A stretch of DNA of 64,000 nucleotides from Frigoribacterium sp. ACAM 257. GTDB taxonomy: Bacteria > Actinomycetota > Actinomycetes > Actinomycetales > Microbacteriaceae. How positions within the stretch are numbered: position 1 is the first letter of the stretch; every line of letters begins with the position of its first letter. Where the stretch lies: contig NZ_VOLO01000001.1 of the NCBI RefSeq assembly GCF_007954365.1, forward strand, positions 744,001-808,000, written 5' to 3'. Below, piece by piece: positions 35,409 through 44,795 of this stretch. A program made the translations under genes and the position numbers. A model generated the notes under the pieces. It made no database searches and had not been told where the DNA came from. It worked only from the letters and a program-made list of their open reading frames with translations.

Positions 35409-38039
35409 GTGGCCCACGAGCACGACACGACACCGTCCGCCGACCAGGCGTCCACTACCCCGGCCCCCGGCACGCCGGGCGTCTCCGAGGGCGAGACGGA
35501 GCGTGCCTACGACCCCGCCCGCCTGCAGCAGAAGTGGCAGGCCGTCTGGGAGGAGGCGAAGCCCTTCGCCGTCGACCCGGACGACAAGCGGCCGCGCAAG
35601 TACATCCTCGACATGTTCCCCTACCCGTCGGGCGACCTCCACATGGGGCACGCGGAGCAGTACGCGCTCGGCGACATGGTCACGCGCTACTGGCGCCAGC
35701 AGGGCTTCAACGTGCTGCACCCGATCGGCTGGGACAGCTTCGGCCTGCCCGCCGAGAACGCGGCCATCAAGCGCGGGGTCGACCCCCGCGAGTGGACCTA
35801 CGCGAACATCGCCCAGCAGAAGCAGAGCATGAAGCTCTACGCGCCCTCGTTCGACTGGGACAGGGTGCTGCACACGAGCGACCCCGAGTACTACAAGTGG
35901 AACCAGTGGCTGTTCCTGCAGATGTACGACAAGGGCCTCGCGTACCGCAAGGACAGCTGGGTCAACTGGGACCCGGTCGACCAGACCGTGCTCGCGAACG
36001 AGCAGGTGCTCGCCGACGGCACGTCCGACCGCTCGGGCGCCGTCGTCGTCAAGAAGAAGCTGACGCAGTGGTACTTCAAGATCACGGACTACGCCGACCG
36101 CCTGCTCGACGACCTCAACCAGCTCGAGGGCCACTGGCCGACCAAGGTGCTGAACATGCAGCGCAACTGGATCGGCCGGTCGATCGGTGCCGACGTGCAC
36201 TTCGAGATCGAGGGCAGGGAGGAGCGGGTCACGGTGTTCACGACCCGTCCCGACACGCTCTGGGGCGCCACCTTCATGGTCGTCGCGCCCGACTCCGACC
36301 TCGCGGCAGAGCTCGTCGCCGACGCGACCGACGACGTGAAGGAGGCCTTCGCCTCCTACCTCGTCGAGGTGCAGAAGGCGACCGAGATCGAGCGACAGTC
36401 GAGTGAGCGCCCGAAGACCGGCGTGCCCCTCGGGCGCGTCGCGGTGAACCCCGTCACGGGCGACCCGATGCCCGTCTGGGCCGCGGACTACGTGCTCGCC
36501 GACTACGGCCACGGCGCCGTCATGGCCGTGCCCGCGCACGACCAGCGTGATCTCGACTTCGCCCGCAAGTACGACCTGCCGGTCCGCGTCGTCGTCGACA
36601 CCAACGCGCCCGTCACGGGCGTCATCCCGAAGCTGCAGCTCGACGACGAGGGCCAGGCGATCCTGCCCGACGACCTGCCCGACCTCGACCCGGCGTCGAC
36701 CGGAGTCGCCCTGACCGGCGAGGGCCGGCTGATGAACTCGGGGCCGCTCACCGGCCTGAGCAAGTCGAACGCGATCAAGCGCGTGATCGAGCTCCTCGAG
36801 CAGACGGGGGCCGGGAAGGCCGCGAAGACGTACCGTCTGCGCGACTGGCTCATCTCGCGGCAGCGCTTCTGGGGCACGCCGATCCCGATCGTGCACGGCG
36901 CCGACGGGGTCGAGGTGCCCGTGCCCGTCGACCAGCTGCCCGTGCTGCTGCCGTCGACCGAGGGCCTCGACCTCAAGCCCAAGGGCAGCTCGCCGCTCGG
37001 AGCGGCCACCGACTGGGTGAACGTGCCCGACCCGCGCGACGGGTCGCCCGCCCGTCGCGACGCCGACACGATGGACACCTTCGTCGACAGCTCGTGGTAC
37101 TTCCTCCGGTTCCTCGACCCGACCGACTCCGAACGGGCCTTCGACCCGGCCCAGGCCAGCAAGTGGGCCCCCGTCGACCAGTACGTGGGCGGCGTCGAGC
37201 ACGCGATCCTGCACCTGCTCTACGCGCGCTTCATCACCAAGGTGCTCTTCGACCTCGGGCACGTCGACTTCACCGAGCCCTTCAGCGCCCTGCTGAACCA
37301 GGGCATGGTGCTGCAGGACGGCGCGAAGATGAGCAAGAGCAAGGGCAACGTCGTCAGCCTCTCCGACGAGATCGCGAAGCACGGCGTCGACGCGATCCGC
37401 CTGACGATGGCCTTCGCCGGCCCGCCCGAGGACGACATCGACTGGGCCGACGTCTCGCCGGCCGGGTCCGCGAAGTTCCTCGCCAGGGCGTTCCGGCTGG
37501 CGACCGACGTCGACAGCCCGCGGGACGTCGTGTGGGCCGAGGGCGACCAGGCGCTGCGCCGGGTGACCCACCGGTTCCTCGCCGAGGCTCCCGGCCTCAG
37601 CGAGGCGTTCAAGTACAACGTCGTCGTCGCTCGCCTGATGGAGCTCGTCAACGCCGTCCGCAAGACGATCGACAGCGGCGCCGGCGCCGCCGACCCGGCC
37701 GTTCGCGAGGCGACGGAGACGGTGGCCCTCGGCCTCTCGCTCTTCGCGCCCTACACGGCGTCCGAGATGTGGGAGCTGCTCGGCTACGACGGCGTGGGCC
37801 TGGCCCACTTCGGCTGGCGGCGAGCCGACCCGACGCTGCTCGTCGAGACGAGCGTCACTGCGGTCGTCCAGGTGAACGGCAAGGTGCGCGACCGTCTCGA
37901 GGTCTCGCCCAAGATCACGTCCGACGAGCTCGAGGCCCTGGCGAGGGCCTCGGCCGCGGTGCAGCGTGCCGTCGGCGACAAGCAGATCGTCAACGTCGTC
38001 GTGCGGGCGCCCCGCCTCGTCGCCATCGCGGTGAAGTAG
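35409..38039 (+). CDS. leuS: Leucyl-tRNA synthetase
   Basis: An 876-residue class I synthetase. HMGH (the HIGH motif, about residue 78) follows [14 protein letters not shown]; the CP1 editing domain includes [35 protein letters not shown] (about 640) is the KMSKS loop; and [14 protein letters not shown] is the C-terminal tRNA-binding domain. It charges tRNA-Leu in the cytoplasm. The first 30 residues before [13 protein letters not shown] are a low-complexity extension. The GTG at 35409 has GAGAG 4 bases upstream. No T-box is visible in the 104-base leader. A hairpin terminator follows. Confidence 0.98.
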   Translation: MAHEHDTTPSADQASTTPAPGTPGVSEGETERAYDPARLQQKWQAVWEEAKPFAVDPDDKRPRKYILDMFPYPSGDLHMGHAEQYALGDMVTRYWRQQGFNVLHPIGWDSFGLPAENAAIKRGVDPREWTYANIAQQKQSMKLYAPSFDWDRVLHTSDPEYYKWNQWLFLQMYDKGLAYRKDSWVNWDPVDQTVLANEQVLADGTSDRSGAVVVKKKLTQWYFKITDYADRLLDDLNQLEGHWPTKVLNMQRNWIGRSIGADVHFEIEGREERVTVFTTRPDTLWGATFMVVAPDSDLAAELVADATDDVKEAFASYLVEVQKATEIERQSSERPKTGVPLGRVAVNPVTGDPMPVWAADYVLADYGHGAVMAVPAHDQRDLDFARKYDLPVRVVVDTNAPVTGVIPKLQLDDEGQAILPDDLPDLDPASTGVALTGEGRLMNSGPLTGLSKSNAIKRVIELLEQTGAGKAAKTYRLRDWLISRQRFWGTPIPIVHGADGVEVPVPVDQLPVLLPSTEGLDLKPKGSSPLGAATDWVNVPDPRDGSPARRDADTMDTFVDSSWYFLRFLDPTDSERAFDPAQASKWAPVDQYVGGVEHAILHLLYARFITKVLFDLGHVDFTEPFSALLNQGMVLQDGAKMSKSKGNVVSLSDEIAKHGVDAIRLTMAFAGPPEDDIDWADVSPAGSAKFLARAFRLATDVDSPRDVVWAEGDQALRRVTHRFLAEAPGLSEAFKYNVVVARLMELVNAVRKTIDSGAGAADPAVREATETVALGLSLFAPYTASEMWELLGYDGVGLAHFGWRRADPTLLVETSVTAVVQVNGKVRDRLEVSPKITSDELEALARASAAVQRAVGDKQIVNVVVRAPRLVAIAVK

Positions 38040-38065
38040 CGCACTCGCTCCTCCCCGTCGCCGAC

Positions 38066-38093
38066 CGGCCGTCCTGGTTCCCCAGGGCGGCCG
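38066..38093 (+). terminator. Terminator of leuS
   Basis: CGGCCG-T-CCTGG (38066-38077) pairs with CCAGG-G-CGGCCG (38082-38093), with a T-G pair inside and loop TTCC, 27 bases after the leuS stop. Confidence 0.85.
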
Positions 38094-38136
38094 TCGTCGT
38101 CTGCGGGGGCTGAGTCGCTCCTCCTACGGTCGGGGG

Positions 38137-38874
38137 ATGGTCGTCGACTTCCGTTCCGCCCCTGATCCCGCGGCCCCCCGCGGGCCTCGCTGGCGGCTCG
38201 GGGTCGGCGCGGTGGTGGTGCTGGTGCTGGCCGTGCTCGCGGTCACCGTCGCGGTCTCGGCGACGGCGACTCGAGGAGGTGCGGGCGAGACCGCGATCAC
38301 GTCGCGGCCGACGTCGGCCGATGAGCCGGTCGGGGCGTCCGGGCCGCCCGGGGCGTCGGGAGCACCCGTGGCGTCCGGCTCGCCGGTCTTCGTGCACGTG
38401 CACGGGAGAGTCGCCGCGCCCGGCCTCTACGAGCTGGCCTCCGGGGCGCGTGTGGTCGACGTCGTCGCGGCGGCGGGGGGCTTCGCGGCCGACGCGGAGC
38501 AGGGCGCGGTGAACCTGGCACGGCTCCTCGTCGACGGTGAGCAGCTGTACGTGCCCGCGGTCGGGGAGGCGCCGGCGGACGGGCTCGTCGGCGGGTCGGT
38601 CGCCGGGTCGGCAGGCGGGGTCGGCGACGGCGCGGGTGGTGCGGGCGCCGGCGCGGGCGGAGGGGCGTCCGCGGCCGGCGGGGCTCTCGTCGACCTCAAC
38701 TCGGCCGACGCCGCCGCGCTCGAGACCCTTCCCGGGGTGGGGCCGGCGACCTCGGCGGCGATCCTCGACTGGCGCCGGGAGAACGGCGGGTTCCGGTCGG
38801 TGGACGACCTGCTCGGCGTCAGCGGGATCGGCGAGAAGACGCTCGCGAAGCTGGCCCCGCTGGTGAGGGTGTGA
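38137..38874 (+). CDS. comEA: ComEA-family DNA-binding competence protein
   Basis: A 245-residue protein: a cytoplasmic start, one membrane helix (about residues 22-44, GVGAVVVLVLAVLAVTVAVS), a SLBB domain (VFVHVHGRVAAPGLYELASGARVVDVVAAAGGF), a Gly/Ala-rich linker and a C-terminal double helix-hairpin-helix (LNSADAAALETLPGVGPATSAAILDWRRENGGFRSVDDLLGVSGIGEKTLAKL). The HhH binds incoming DNA outside the membrane and hands it to ComEC. Its TGA shares GTGA with the comEC start. Whether the organism is naturally competent is not shown. Confidence 0.93.
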   Translation: MVVDFRSAPDPAAPRGPRWRLGVGAVVVLVLAVLAVTVAVSATATRGGAGETAITSRPTSADEPVGASGPPGASGAPVASGSPVFVHVHGRVAAPGLYELASGARVVDVVAAAGGFAADAEQGAVNLARLLVDGEQLYVPAVGEAPADGLVGGSVAGSAGGVGDGAGGAGAGAGGGASAAGGALVDLNSADAAALETLPGVGPATSAAILDWRRENGGFRSVDDLLGVSGIGEKTLAKLAPLVRV

Positions 38875-41800
38875 GGGCGCCGACGCAGGTCGACGTCCGC
38901 TGGGCGGCGCCGGCGGGGGCGTCCTGGGTCGTCCTCGTCGTGGTGCTGCCGCGTCCCGAGCTGCACGTCGCGGTGAGCGCCCTGCTCCTCCTCGTCGGCG
39001 CCGCCGCCCTGGGCGGTGCCGTCGTGGTCGGCCGGCGGACTCGGCGTGGGTCGTCGGCGTCGGCGTCTGCGTCGGGCTCGTCGGCTTCCCGCGTCGTCCC
39101 TGCCCTGGCGCTGGTCGCGCTCGTGGCGCTCGTGGCGGGGCTCGTGCTCGTGAGCGCTGCCGCTCGACAACAGGTGCGCTACCCGGAGGCGCTCGTGGCC
39201 CTGTCCGGCCACGCCGCGGACCTCCACGGCACGGCCAGGGCCCGCGTGGTGCCCGGCACGCGAGCCGCGCAGGTGACGGTGGACGAGGTCGTCGTCGACG
39301 ACGAGGTCGTCTGGCGTGGCCGGGCGTCGTTCCTCCTCCTCGGGCCGCGCGTCCCGGAGGGATCGACCGTCGAGGTGGGGCAGCAGCTGGCCGCCCGGGC
39401 CTCGGTCCTCCCTGTCGAGCCGGGAGACGACGTCGCCTTCGTCGCGGCGGCGCGCGGTCAGGTCGTCCCCGGGGCCACGCCCTCCGGCGCGGCGGGCGTG
39501 GCCGACTCGGTGCGTTCCGACTTCCGCGGCGTGACCGCGGAGCTGCCGGGCGACGGCGGCAGCCTCCTGCCCGGGCTCGCCGTGGGGGACACGTCCGCCG
39601 TCGACGACGAACTCGACGAGGCGATGAAGGCGTCCTCGCTGTCGCACCTGACGGCCGTCTCAGGATCCAACTGCGCCGTTCTCGTGGCACTCGTCATGCT
39701 CGTCGGCGGGGCGCTCGGAGTGCCGAGGACGGCACGCCTCCTGCTCGCGGCGGTCCTGCTCCTCGCGTTCCTCGCGCTCGTCACCCCCGAGCCCAGCATC
39801 GTCCGCGCCTCCGTCATGGCACTGGTCGTGCTCGGGCACCTCGCGGCAGGACGCCCCGTGTCCGGGCTGCCCGTCCTCGCGTTGGCCGTCACCGGGCTCC
39901 TGGTCGTCGATCCCTGGCTGGCTCGAGACCTCGGATTCGCGCTGTCGGTCCTCGCCACCGCAGGGCTCGTCGTCCTCGCCGCGCCCCTGGCCGCCGCGTT
40001 GGCCTCGTTCCTGCCGCGCCCGTTGGCGGCGGTGCTCGCCGTCCCGGTCGCGGCCCAGCTCGCCTGCCAGCCGCTGCTGCTGCTCCTCGACCCGCGGCTG
40101 GCCGTGCACGGCGTCGTGGCGAACGTCCTGGCCGAGCCGGCGGCGCCCCTCGCGACCGTCGGCGGACTCGTTGTCTGCGCGACCGCCTCCTGGGCGCCGG
40201 GCTTCGCAGAGCTCGCCGCGCGCGCCGCGTGGGTGCCGTCGACGTGGGTCGGCGCCGTCGCCCGGTCCGCCGCGTCCTGGCCGTTCGCGCGGGTGGAGAT
40301 CGCGGGCGGGGCGATCGGGGTCGTGCTGATGGCCGGGTTCTCCGTCCTCGTGGCCGGGGCGGTCCTGGCACGGTCTCGGGGGCACGTCCGGCGAGCGGCG
40401 GTCGTGCTGCTCGTCGGCTCGCTCGTGGTCGCCGCAGGCGCCGTGGCGGGCGTCCGCGCGGGGGAGCGCAGCGTCGTGCCCGACGGCTGGACCATCGCCC
40501 AGTGCGACGTCGGACAGGGCGACGCGGTGCTCGTCCGGAGCGCCGACCAGGTCGCCCTCGTCGACGTGGGCGACGACGAGGAGGCGCTCGGCGGCTGCCT
40601 CCGCCGCTTCGGGGTCGACCGGATCGACCTCCTCGTGCTCACCCACTTCGACGCGGACCACGTCGGAGCCGTCGACGTGGTCACGGGACGAGTGGGTCGC
40701 GCCCTGGTCGGGCCGACGGCGAGCCCCGACGACGAGCACATCGTCGACGACCTGGCCGGCAGCGGCGCGGAGGTCGTCGAGGTCGCGGTCGGCACGGGGG
40801 GAGTCCTCGGCGAGCTCGGCTGGTCGGTGCTCTGGCCGCTGCGGACGGACACGGCGGGCAACGACGCGAGCGTCGTCGTCCTGTGGCGGCCCCTGCCCGG
40901 CTGCCGCAGGGACTGCCTGTCGTTCGTCGACCTGGGAGACCTCGCCGCGGCTCCGCAGCGTCGCCTCCTCTCGGCGGCGGGACAGGCCCTGCGCGGCGTC
41001 GACGTGGTCAAGGTCTCCCACCACGGCTCCGCGGACCAGCACGCCGCGCTGTACGACGCTCTCGGCGCGGCCGTCGCGCTCGTCGGGGTCGGCGCCGACA
41101 ACACGTACGGGCACCCGCGCAGAGAAGCGCTCGACATGGTCGAGGAGGCGGGCGCCGAGGTCACGAGGACCGATCTCGACGGCGACGCCGCCGTCGTGGT
41201 CGGCGACGCAGGCCTGCGGCTCTGGCGCCAGCACGCCTCGGGGGCCGAGTCGGACGACGAGAGCTCGGCCGAGCCCTCGGCGTCGGGGGAGGCCGTTACG
41301 CTGGGTCGAGGACGTCCGAGGCGTCCTCGACCGAGGAGGACCGTGGCCGCGAGAACCACCGGAAAGCCGACCAAGAAGGCGGTCGTCGCCGTCGACCAGG
41401 TCCCGTGGCACGCCATCCGACCCGCACCCGTCGTCCTCGTCAGCGGGCCGGAGCAGTTCCTCGCCGAGCGCGCCGTCCGTCAGCTCCGTGACCAGCTCGT
41501 CGCCGAGGATCCGAGCCTCGAGGTCCACGACCTCGAGGCCGACCACTACCAGCCGGGTGAGCTCATCACGCTCGCGAGCCCGTCCTTGTTCGCCGAGCCG
41601 CGCCTCCTTCGCGTGGTGTCGGTCGAGAAGTGCACCGACGCGTTCCTCACCGAGACGCTGCGATACCTCGAGTCGCCGGCCGACGACACCTATCTCGTGC
41701 TGCGGCACGGCGGGGGAGTGCGCGGCAAGAAGCTGCTCGACACGATCCGTGCGGGCGTCGGCGGGGGCGTCGAGGTCGTGTGCGCGGAGCTCAAGAAAGA

Positions 41801-42377
41801 CACGGAGAAGCACGACTTCGCCGCGGGCGAGTTCCGGTCCGCACGTCGCCGAGTGTCGGGCGGCGCCCTGCGAGCGCTCGTGACCGCCTTCTCCGACGAC
41901 CTGGCCGAGCTCGCGAGCGCCTGCCAGCAGCTGATCTCGGACGCGGCGGACGAGATCACCGAGGCGACCGTCGAGAAGTACTACGCGGGCCGGGTCGAGA
42001 CGAACGCCTTCAAGGTCGCCGACGCGGCGATCGCGGGGCGCCAGGGCGAGGCGCTCGTGCTCCTGCGGCACGCCCTCTCGTCGGGCGCCGACCCGGTGCC
42101 CGTCGTCGCGGCCTTCGCGATGAAGATCCGCACCATGGCGAAGGTGCAGGGGGTCTACGGCCCGTCCGGCCAGCTCGCGTCGCGCCTCGGCATGGCCCCG
42201 TGGCAGGTCGAGCGCGCACAGCGCGACGTCCGGGGCTGGAGCGAGGACGGCCTCGGCCGGTGCATCGAGCTGCTCGCCGAGACGGACGCCGCGGTCAAGG
42301 GCGCCCAACGCGACGCGATCTACGCGCTCGAGCGGATGGTGACGACCGTGGCGACCAGGGGCGCCGTCGGGCGCTGA
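38871..42377 (+). CDS. comEC: ComEC DNA-uptake channel, reading frame continuous with holA
   Basis: The ComEC part spans about residues 1-790. After an N-terminal pair of helices come an OB-fold-like extracellular region, the competence channel (SHLTAVSGSNCAVLVALVMLVGG and about eight further helices) and a metallo-beta-lactamase-like domain (IAQCDVGQGDAVLV, LVLTHFDADHVGAV, VKVSHHGSADQH). It translocates single-stranded DNA. No stop codon follows: the frame runs through a low-complexity Glu/Ser then Arg/Pro linker (about residues 790-824) straight into DNA polymerase III delta, so the open frame encodes 1168 residues. The ComEC portion is 38871 to about 41300. A separate holA start exists at 41343. 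Confidence 0.9.
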   Translation: MRAPTQVDVRWAAPAGASWVVLVVVLPRPELHVAVSALLLLVGAAALGGAVVVGRRTRRGSSASASASGSSASRVVPALALVALVALVAGLVLVSAAARQQVRYPEALVALSGHAADLHGTARARVVPGTRAAQVTVDEVVVDDEVVWRGRASFLLLGPRVPEGSTVEVGQQLAARASVLPVEPGDDVAFVAAARGQVVPGATPSGAAGVADSVRSDFRGVTAELPGDGGSLLPGLAVGDTSAVDDELDEAMKASSLSHLTAVSGSNCAVLVALVMLVGGALGVPRTARLLLAAVLLLAFLALVTPEPSIVRASVMALVVLGHLAAGRPVSGLPVLALAVTGLLVVDPWLARDLGFALSVLATAGLVVLAAPLAAALASFLPRPLAAVLAVPVAAQLACQPLLLLLDPRLAVHGVVANVLAEPAAPLATVGGLVVCATASWAPGFAELAARAAWVPSTWVGAVARSAASWPFARVEIAGGAIGVVLMAGFSVLVAGAVLARSRGHVRRAAVVLLVGSLVVAAGAVAGVRAGERSVVPDGWTIAQCDVGQGDAVLVRSADQVALVDVGDDEEALGGCLRRFGVDRIDLLVLTHFDADHVGAVDVVTGRVGRALVGPTASPDDEHIVDDLAGSGAEVVEVAVGTGGVLGELGWSVLWPLRTDTAGNDASVVVLWRPLPGCRRDCLSFVDLGDLAAAPQRRLLSAAGQALRGVDVVKVSHHGSADQHAALYDALGAAVALVGVGADNTYGHPRREALDMVEEAGAEVTRTDLDGDAAVVVGDAGLRLWRQHASGAESDDESSAEPSASGEAVTLGRGRPRRPRPRRTVAARTTGKPTKKAVVAVDQVPWHAIRPAPVVLVSGPEQFLAERAVRQLRDQLVAEDPSLEVHDLEADHYQPGELITLASPSLFAEPRLLRVVSVEKCTDAFLTETLRYLESPADDTYLVLRHGGGVRGKKLLDTIRAGVGGGVEVVCAELKKDTEKHDFAAGEFRSARRRVSGGALRALVTAFSDDLAELASACQQLISDAADEITEATVEKYYAGRVETNAFKVADAAIAGRQGEALVLLRHALSSGADPVPVVAAFAMKIRTMAKVQGVYGPSGQLASRLGMAPWQVERAQRDVRGWSEDGLGRCIELLAETDAAVKGAQRDAIYALERMVTTVATRGAVGR
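41306..41330 (+). terminator. Hairpin in the comEC-holA linker
   Basis: TCGAGGACG (41306-41314) pairs perfectly with CGTCCTCGA (41322-41330) across a 7-base loop. It lies just before the holA Shine-Dalgarno and looks like a relic intergenic hairpin, although the reading frame passes through it. Confidence 0.5.
41343..42377 (+). CDS. holA: DNA polymerase III subunit delta
   Basis: A 344-residue protein from the GTG at 41343, or the last third of the fused frame. It has VPWHAIRPAPVVLVSGPEQFLAERAVRQLRDQL (AAA+ start), SLFAEPRLLRVVSVEKCTDAFLTETLRYLESP, then the collar domain VEKYYAGRVETNAFKVADAAIAGRQGEALVLLRHAL. Delta opens the beta clamp in the clamp loader. GAGGAGGA lies 3-6 bases before the GTG, and homologues begin shortly before VPWHAI, so independent translation is likely. 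comEC is in the same frame with no stop before it. A near-perfect terminator follows. Confidence 0.93.
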   Translation: MAARTTGKPTKKAVVAVDQVPWHAIRPAPVVLVSGPEQFLAERAVRQLRDQLVAEDPSLEVHDLEADHYQPGELITLASPSLFAEPRLLRVVSVEKCTDAFLTETLRYLESPADDTYLVLRHGGGVRGKKLLDTIRAGVGGGVEVVCAELKKDTEKHDFAAGEFRSARRRVSGGALRALVTAFSDDLAELASACQQLISDAADEITEATVEKYYAGRVETNAFKVADAAIAGRQGEALVLLRHALSSGADPVPVVAAFAMKIRTMAKVQGVYGPSGQLASRLGMAPWQVERAQRDVRGWSEDGLGRCIELLAETDAAVKGAQRDAIYALERMVTTVATRGAVGR

Positions 42378-42387
42378 CCGGGCACAC

Positions 42388-42425
42388 GCGAAGGGCCCCG
42401 TCTCGGTCGAGACGGGGCCCTTCGC
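42388..42425. terminator. Strong bidirectional terminator between holA and rpsT
   Basis: GCGAAGGGCCCCGTCTC (42388-42404) and GAGACGGGGCCCTTCGC (42409-42425) form a perfect 17-bp stem with loop GGTC. It serves both convergent genes. Confidence 0.96.
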
Positions 42426-42455
42426 AGCGAGCGCGAGGCGCTCAGGTGATCAGGC

Positions 42456-42716
42456 TCAGAGAGCGCCGACCTGCTTCGCGATCGACGACTTGCGGTTCGC
42501 GGCCTGGTTCTTGTGGATGACGCCCTTGCTGGCGGCCTTGTCCAGCTTCTTCGAGGCCAGGGCGAGCGATGCGGTCGCCTTGTCCTTGTCGCCGGCGACG
42601 ATGGCCTCGCGCGCGGCGCGGACGGCGGTCTTCAGCTGGCTCTTGACGGCCTTGTTGCGGTCCTGGGCCTTCTTGTTGGTGCCGATGCGCTTGATCTGCG
42701 ACTTGATGTTCGCCAC
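42456..42716 (-). CDS. rpsT: 30S ribosomal protein S20
   Basis: An 86-residue basic protein: [38 protein letters not shown], then [31 protein letters not shown], the complete three-helix S20 fold that binds 16S rRNA. The GTG at 42716 has AGGAAG 8 bases upstream. The 302-base stretch up to the next gene holds its promoter and a leader of about 200 bases. Confidence 0.98.
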   Translation of the reverse strand: MANIKSQIKRIGTNKKAQDRNKAVKSQLKTAVRAAREAIVAGDKDKATASLALASKKLDKAASKGVIHKNQAANRKSSIAKQVGAL

Positions 42717-42920
42717 GTTCGCTACTTCCTGTTTCGTGTGTCGGGGCCTGCGGCACCGAGATGCGGCGCCGTGCCCGGGGGACGGTTCTGTGAGGTGGTG
42801 CTGCGAGCCGACCGGGAAGGGACTGGCTCTTCTCGGACTGCCGCCGGTGGTGCCACCGGAGCGGCTCTCGGCTGCGTTCGCGATCCGTCACGTCAGACGT
42901 TCCGCGCAAGCCAACAGGCA

Positions 42921-42949
42921 ACGTTACCAGCACGTCGCCCGACTCTCAA
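42921..42949 (-). promoter_or_regulatory. Sigma-70-type promoter of rpsT
   Basis: On the minus strand TTGAGA (42949-42944) and TAACGT (42926-42921) are separated by exactly 17 bases, a good housekeeping promoter. The predicted start near 42914 leaves a leader of about 198 bases before rpsT; the rest of the gene-free stretch 42717-43018 shows no other clear feature. Confidence 0.65.
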
Positions 42950-43018
42950 TGATAGGGCGTCCCCGACGGGCTCCGGTGACCCGGCGGAGGGGCGTGTCGC
43001 CCGTAGTACGGTGCCGTC

Positions 43019-44164
43019 ATGCCGTCGCTCGCCCCGCACATCGCGTCCGTCCCCGCCTCGGGCATCCGCCGGGTGTTCGAGCTCGCTGCCGGCCTGGACG
43101 ACGTGGCCATGCTGGTCATCGGCGAGCCCGACGTGCCGGTGCCGCACCACGTCGGCGACGCGGCCCGCCGTGCCTGGTCGGAGGACCGCACCGGCTACAC
43201 GCCGAACGGCGGCATCGCCCCGCTCCGCGAGGCGCTCGTGGCCAAGCTCGCCCGCGAGAACGACCTGCACGTCCACGTCGAGCAGGTCTGGGTCACGGTC
43301 GGGGCGACCCAGGCGCTGTACCAGGCCATGGGGCTCGTCCTCGCGTCGGGCGACGAGGTGCTCGTGCCCGACCCCGGCTACACGACGTTCTCGATGAACG
43401 CGCACATGCTCGACGCCGTCCCCGTGCCGTACGCGCTCTCGCCGGATCACGGCTTCCTGCCCGACCTCGAGGCGATGGAGGCGGCCGTCACGGACCGCAC
43501 CCGGGCCGTCGTCGTCAACTCGCCGTCGAACCCCCTCGGGGTCGTCTGGCCGCGTGAGGTGCTGCAGGGGCTGCTCGACCTGGCCGCCCGACACGACCTG
43601 TGGGTGATCAGCGACGAGGTCTACGAGTACTTCACCTACGGGACGCCGCACGTCAGCATCGCCTCCCTCGACGCCGACGACCGGGTCTTCAGCGCGTTCT
43701 CGCTGAGCAAGACGTACGCCATGACCGGCGTCCGCGTCGGCTACCTCGTGACGCCGCGCGGCCTGGCCCCGACGATGCGCTCGGTCCAGGAGGCCATGAT
43801 CAGCTGTGTCGCCGAGCCCGACCAGCACGCTGCCCTGGCGGCCGTCACGGGCGACCACGGCCCGGTGTCCGAGGCCCGGGAGCACTATCGCCGCAACCTC
43901 GGGCTCGCCACGGACCTCCTGGCCGAGCGCGAGATCGTGCACCTCGACCCGCAGGGCGCCTTCTACCTCTGGATCGACGTGAGCCACGCGTCGCAAGGCG
44001 ACGTCGCAGGCTGGGCCGAGCGGTTCCTGCTCGAGCAGCGAGTGGCCGTGGCCCCGGGCAGCGCCTTCGGCCGGTCGGGAGAGGGCTGGATCCGGATCTG
44101 CCTGGCCGCGGCTCCCGAGGTGATCGAGCGCGGCCTCAGGGCCCTCCCCGCGCCCGGTGCCTGA
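43019..44164 (+). CDS. Class I/II pyridoxal-phosphate aminotransferase
   Basis: A 381-residue fold-type I enzyme: MLVIGEPDVPVPHHVGDAARRAW, TGYTPNGGIAPLREALVAK, VTVGATQALYQAMG, VVNSPSNPLGVVWPREVL, ISDEVYEYFTYG and the PLP lysine in SAFSLSKTYAMTGVRVGYL (about residue 235). The C-terminal Arg in EGWIRICLAA binds the substrate carboxylate. Such enzymes act on aromatic amino acids or aspartate; the exact substrate is not evident. It stands alone, transcribed away from rpsT. Confidence 0.92.
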   Translation: MPSLAPHIASVPASGIRRVFELAAGLDDVAMLVIGEPDVPVPHHVGDAARRAWSEDRTGYTPNGGIAPLREALVAKLARENDLHVHVEQVWVTVGATQALYQAMGLVLASGDEVLVPDPGYTTFSMNAHMLDAVPVPYALSPDHGFLPDLEAMEAAVTDRTRAVVVNSPSNPLGVVWPREVLQGLLDLAARHDLWVISDEVYEYFTYGTPHVSIASLDADDRVFSAFSLSKTYAMTGVRVGYLVTPRGLAPTMRSVQEAMISCVAEPDQHAALAAVTGDHGPVSEAREHYRRNLGLATDLLAEREIVHLDPQGAFYLWIDVSHASQGDVAGWAERFLLEQRVAVAPGSAFGRSGEGWIRICLAAAPEVIERGLRALPAPGA

Positions 44165-44237
44165 CGGGGACGCCCCCGCCTCGATCCGGGGGTCTGCCCC
44201 CTTCAGGCGGGCTGCGCCTCCTTCGTAGGCTCGAGAC

Positions 44238-44573
44238 ATGACGAACACCGCACCCTCCACTCCGCCCCTCGCCGCGCACGCCGCGGCCCAGTCCGCCCCT
44301 GCCGCCGCCGGGGGCCTCCACTCGCCGTTGAGCGTGACGAGCCTCGTGCTCGGCATCGCGTCCGTGGCTCTCAGCTTCACGTTCGTCGTGCCGATCGTCG
44401 GCGTCGTGCTCGGCGTCCTCGGCCGACGCCGCGAACCCGAGGGCCGGACGATGGCGCTGATCGGCATCGTCGCCTCGGCGGTGATGCTGCTCGGCAGCGT
44501 CGCGTTCGTCGTGGTCGGCCTGCTCGCCGCGGTCCCGATCGGCCTGGCCGGCCTGTTCCACGTGCTCGGCTGA
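44238..44573 (+). CDS. DUF4190-like small membrane protein
   Basis: A 111-residue protein: a Pro/Ala-rich N-terminus, then two hydrophobic segments (about residues 34-60, SVTSLVLGIASVALSFTFVVPIVGVVLGVLG, and 71-108) with RRREPEGRTMALIGIVASAVMLLG between them. The pattern of two helices separated by an ArgArg-Gly loop matches DUF4190 proteins. Function unknown. Confidence 0.75.
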   Translation: MTNTAPSTPPLAAHAAAQSAPAAAGGLHSPLSVTSLVLGIASVALSFTFVVPIVGVVLGVLGRRREPEGRTMALIGIVASAVMLLGSVAFVVVGLLAAVPIGLAGLFHVLG

Positions 44574-44641
44574 CGCCCTGGGCCCCGTGTCCAGCCGACG
44601 GTCGGTCCGCAGCCCGGCGTCGACGCGCGCCGGCCCGCGCG

Positions 44642-44735
44642 CCGCGTCGACAACTCCTGACCGGTGCGCCGTGGGGTGTCGTGGGCGCCTGCGGCGGCTC
44701 GGCGGCCGTTCACGCATCAGGAGTTGCCGACACGG
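44642..44735. repeat. 94-bp inverted-repeat element, copy A
   Basis: The left arm CCGCGTCGACAACTCCTGA (44642-44660) and the right arm TCAGGAGTTGCCGACACGG (44717-44735) are complementary at 17 of 19 positions around a 56-base GC-rich centre. The right arm is identical to that of copy B at 60946-60964. The element lies in the 222-base gap between the DUF4190 gene and lepA. Confidence 0.9.
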
Positions 44736-44795
44736 TTCCCGAGCGCGACGTGGGAGAATCGAGGCGACAACCGCCCGCCACCCCCAGAGGACCGT

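Noticed and set aside
35358-37808. 816-codon open frame on the minus strand inside leuS.
   Set aside because: It lies wholly opposite leuS, is Val/Glu/Gly-rich in the way of antisense frames, and shows no domain.
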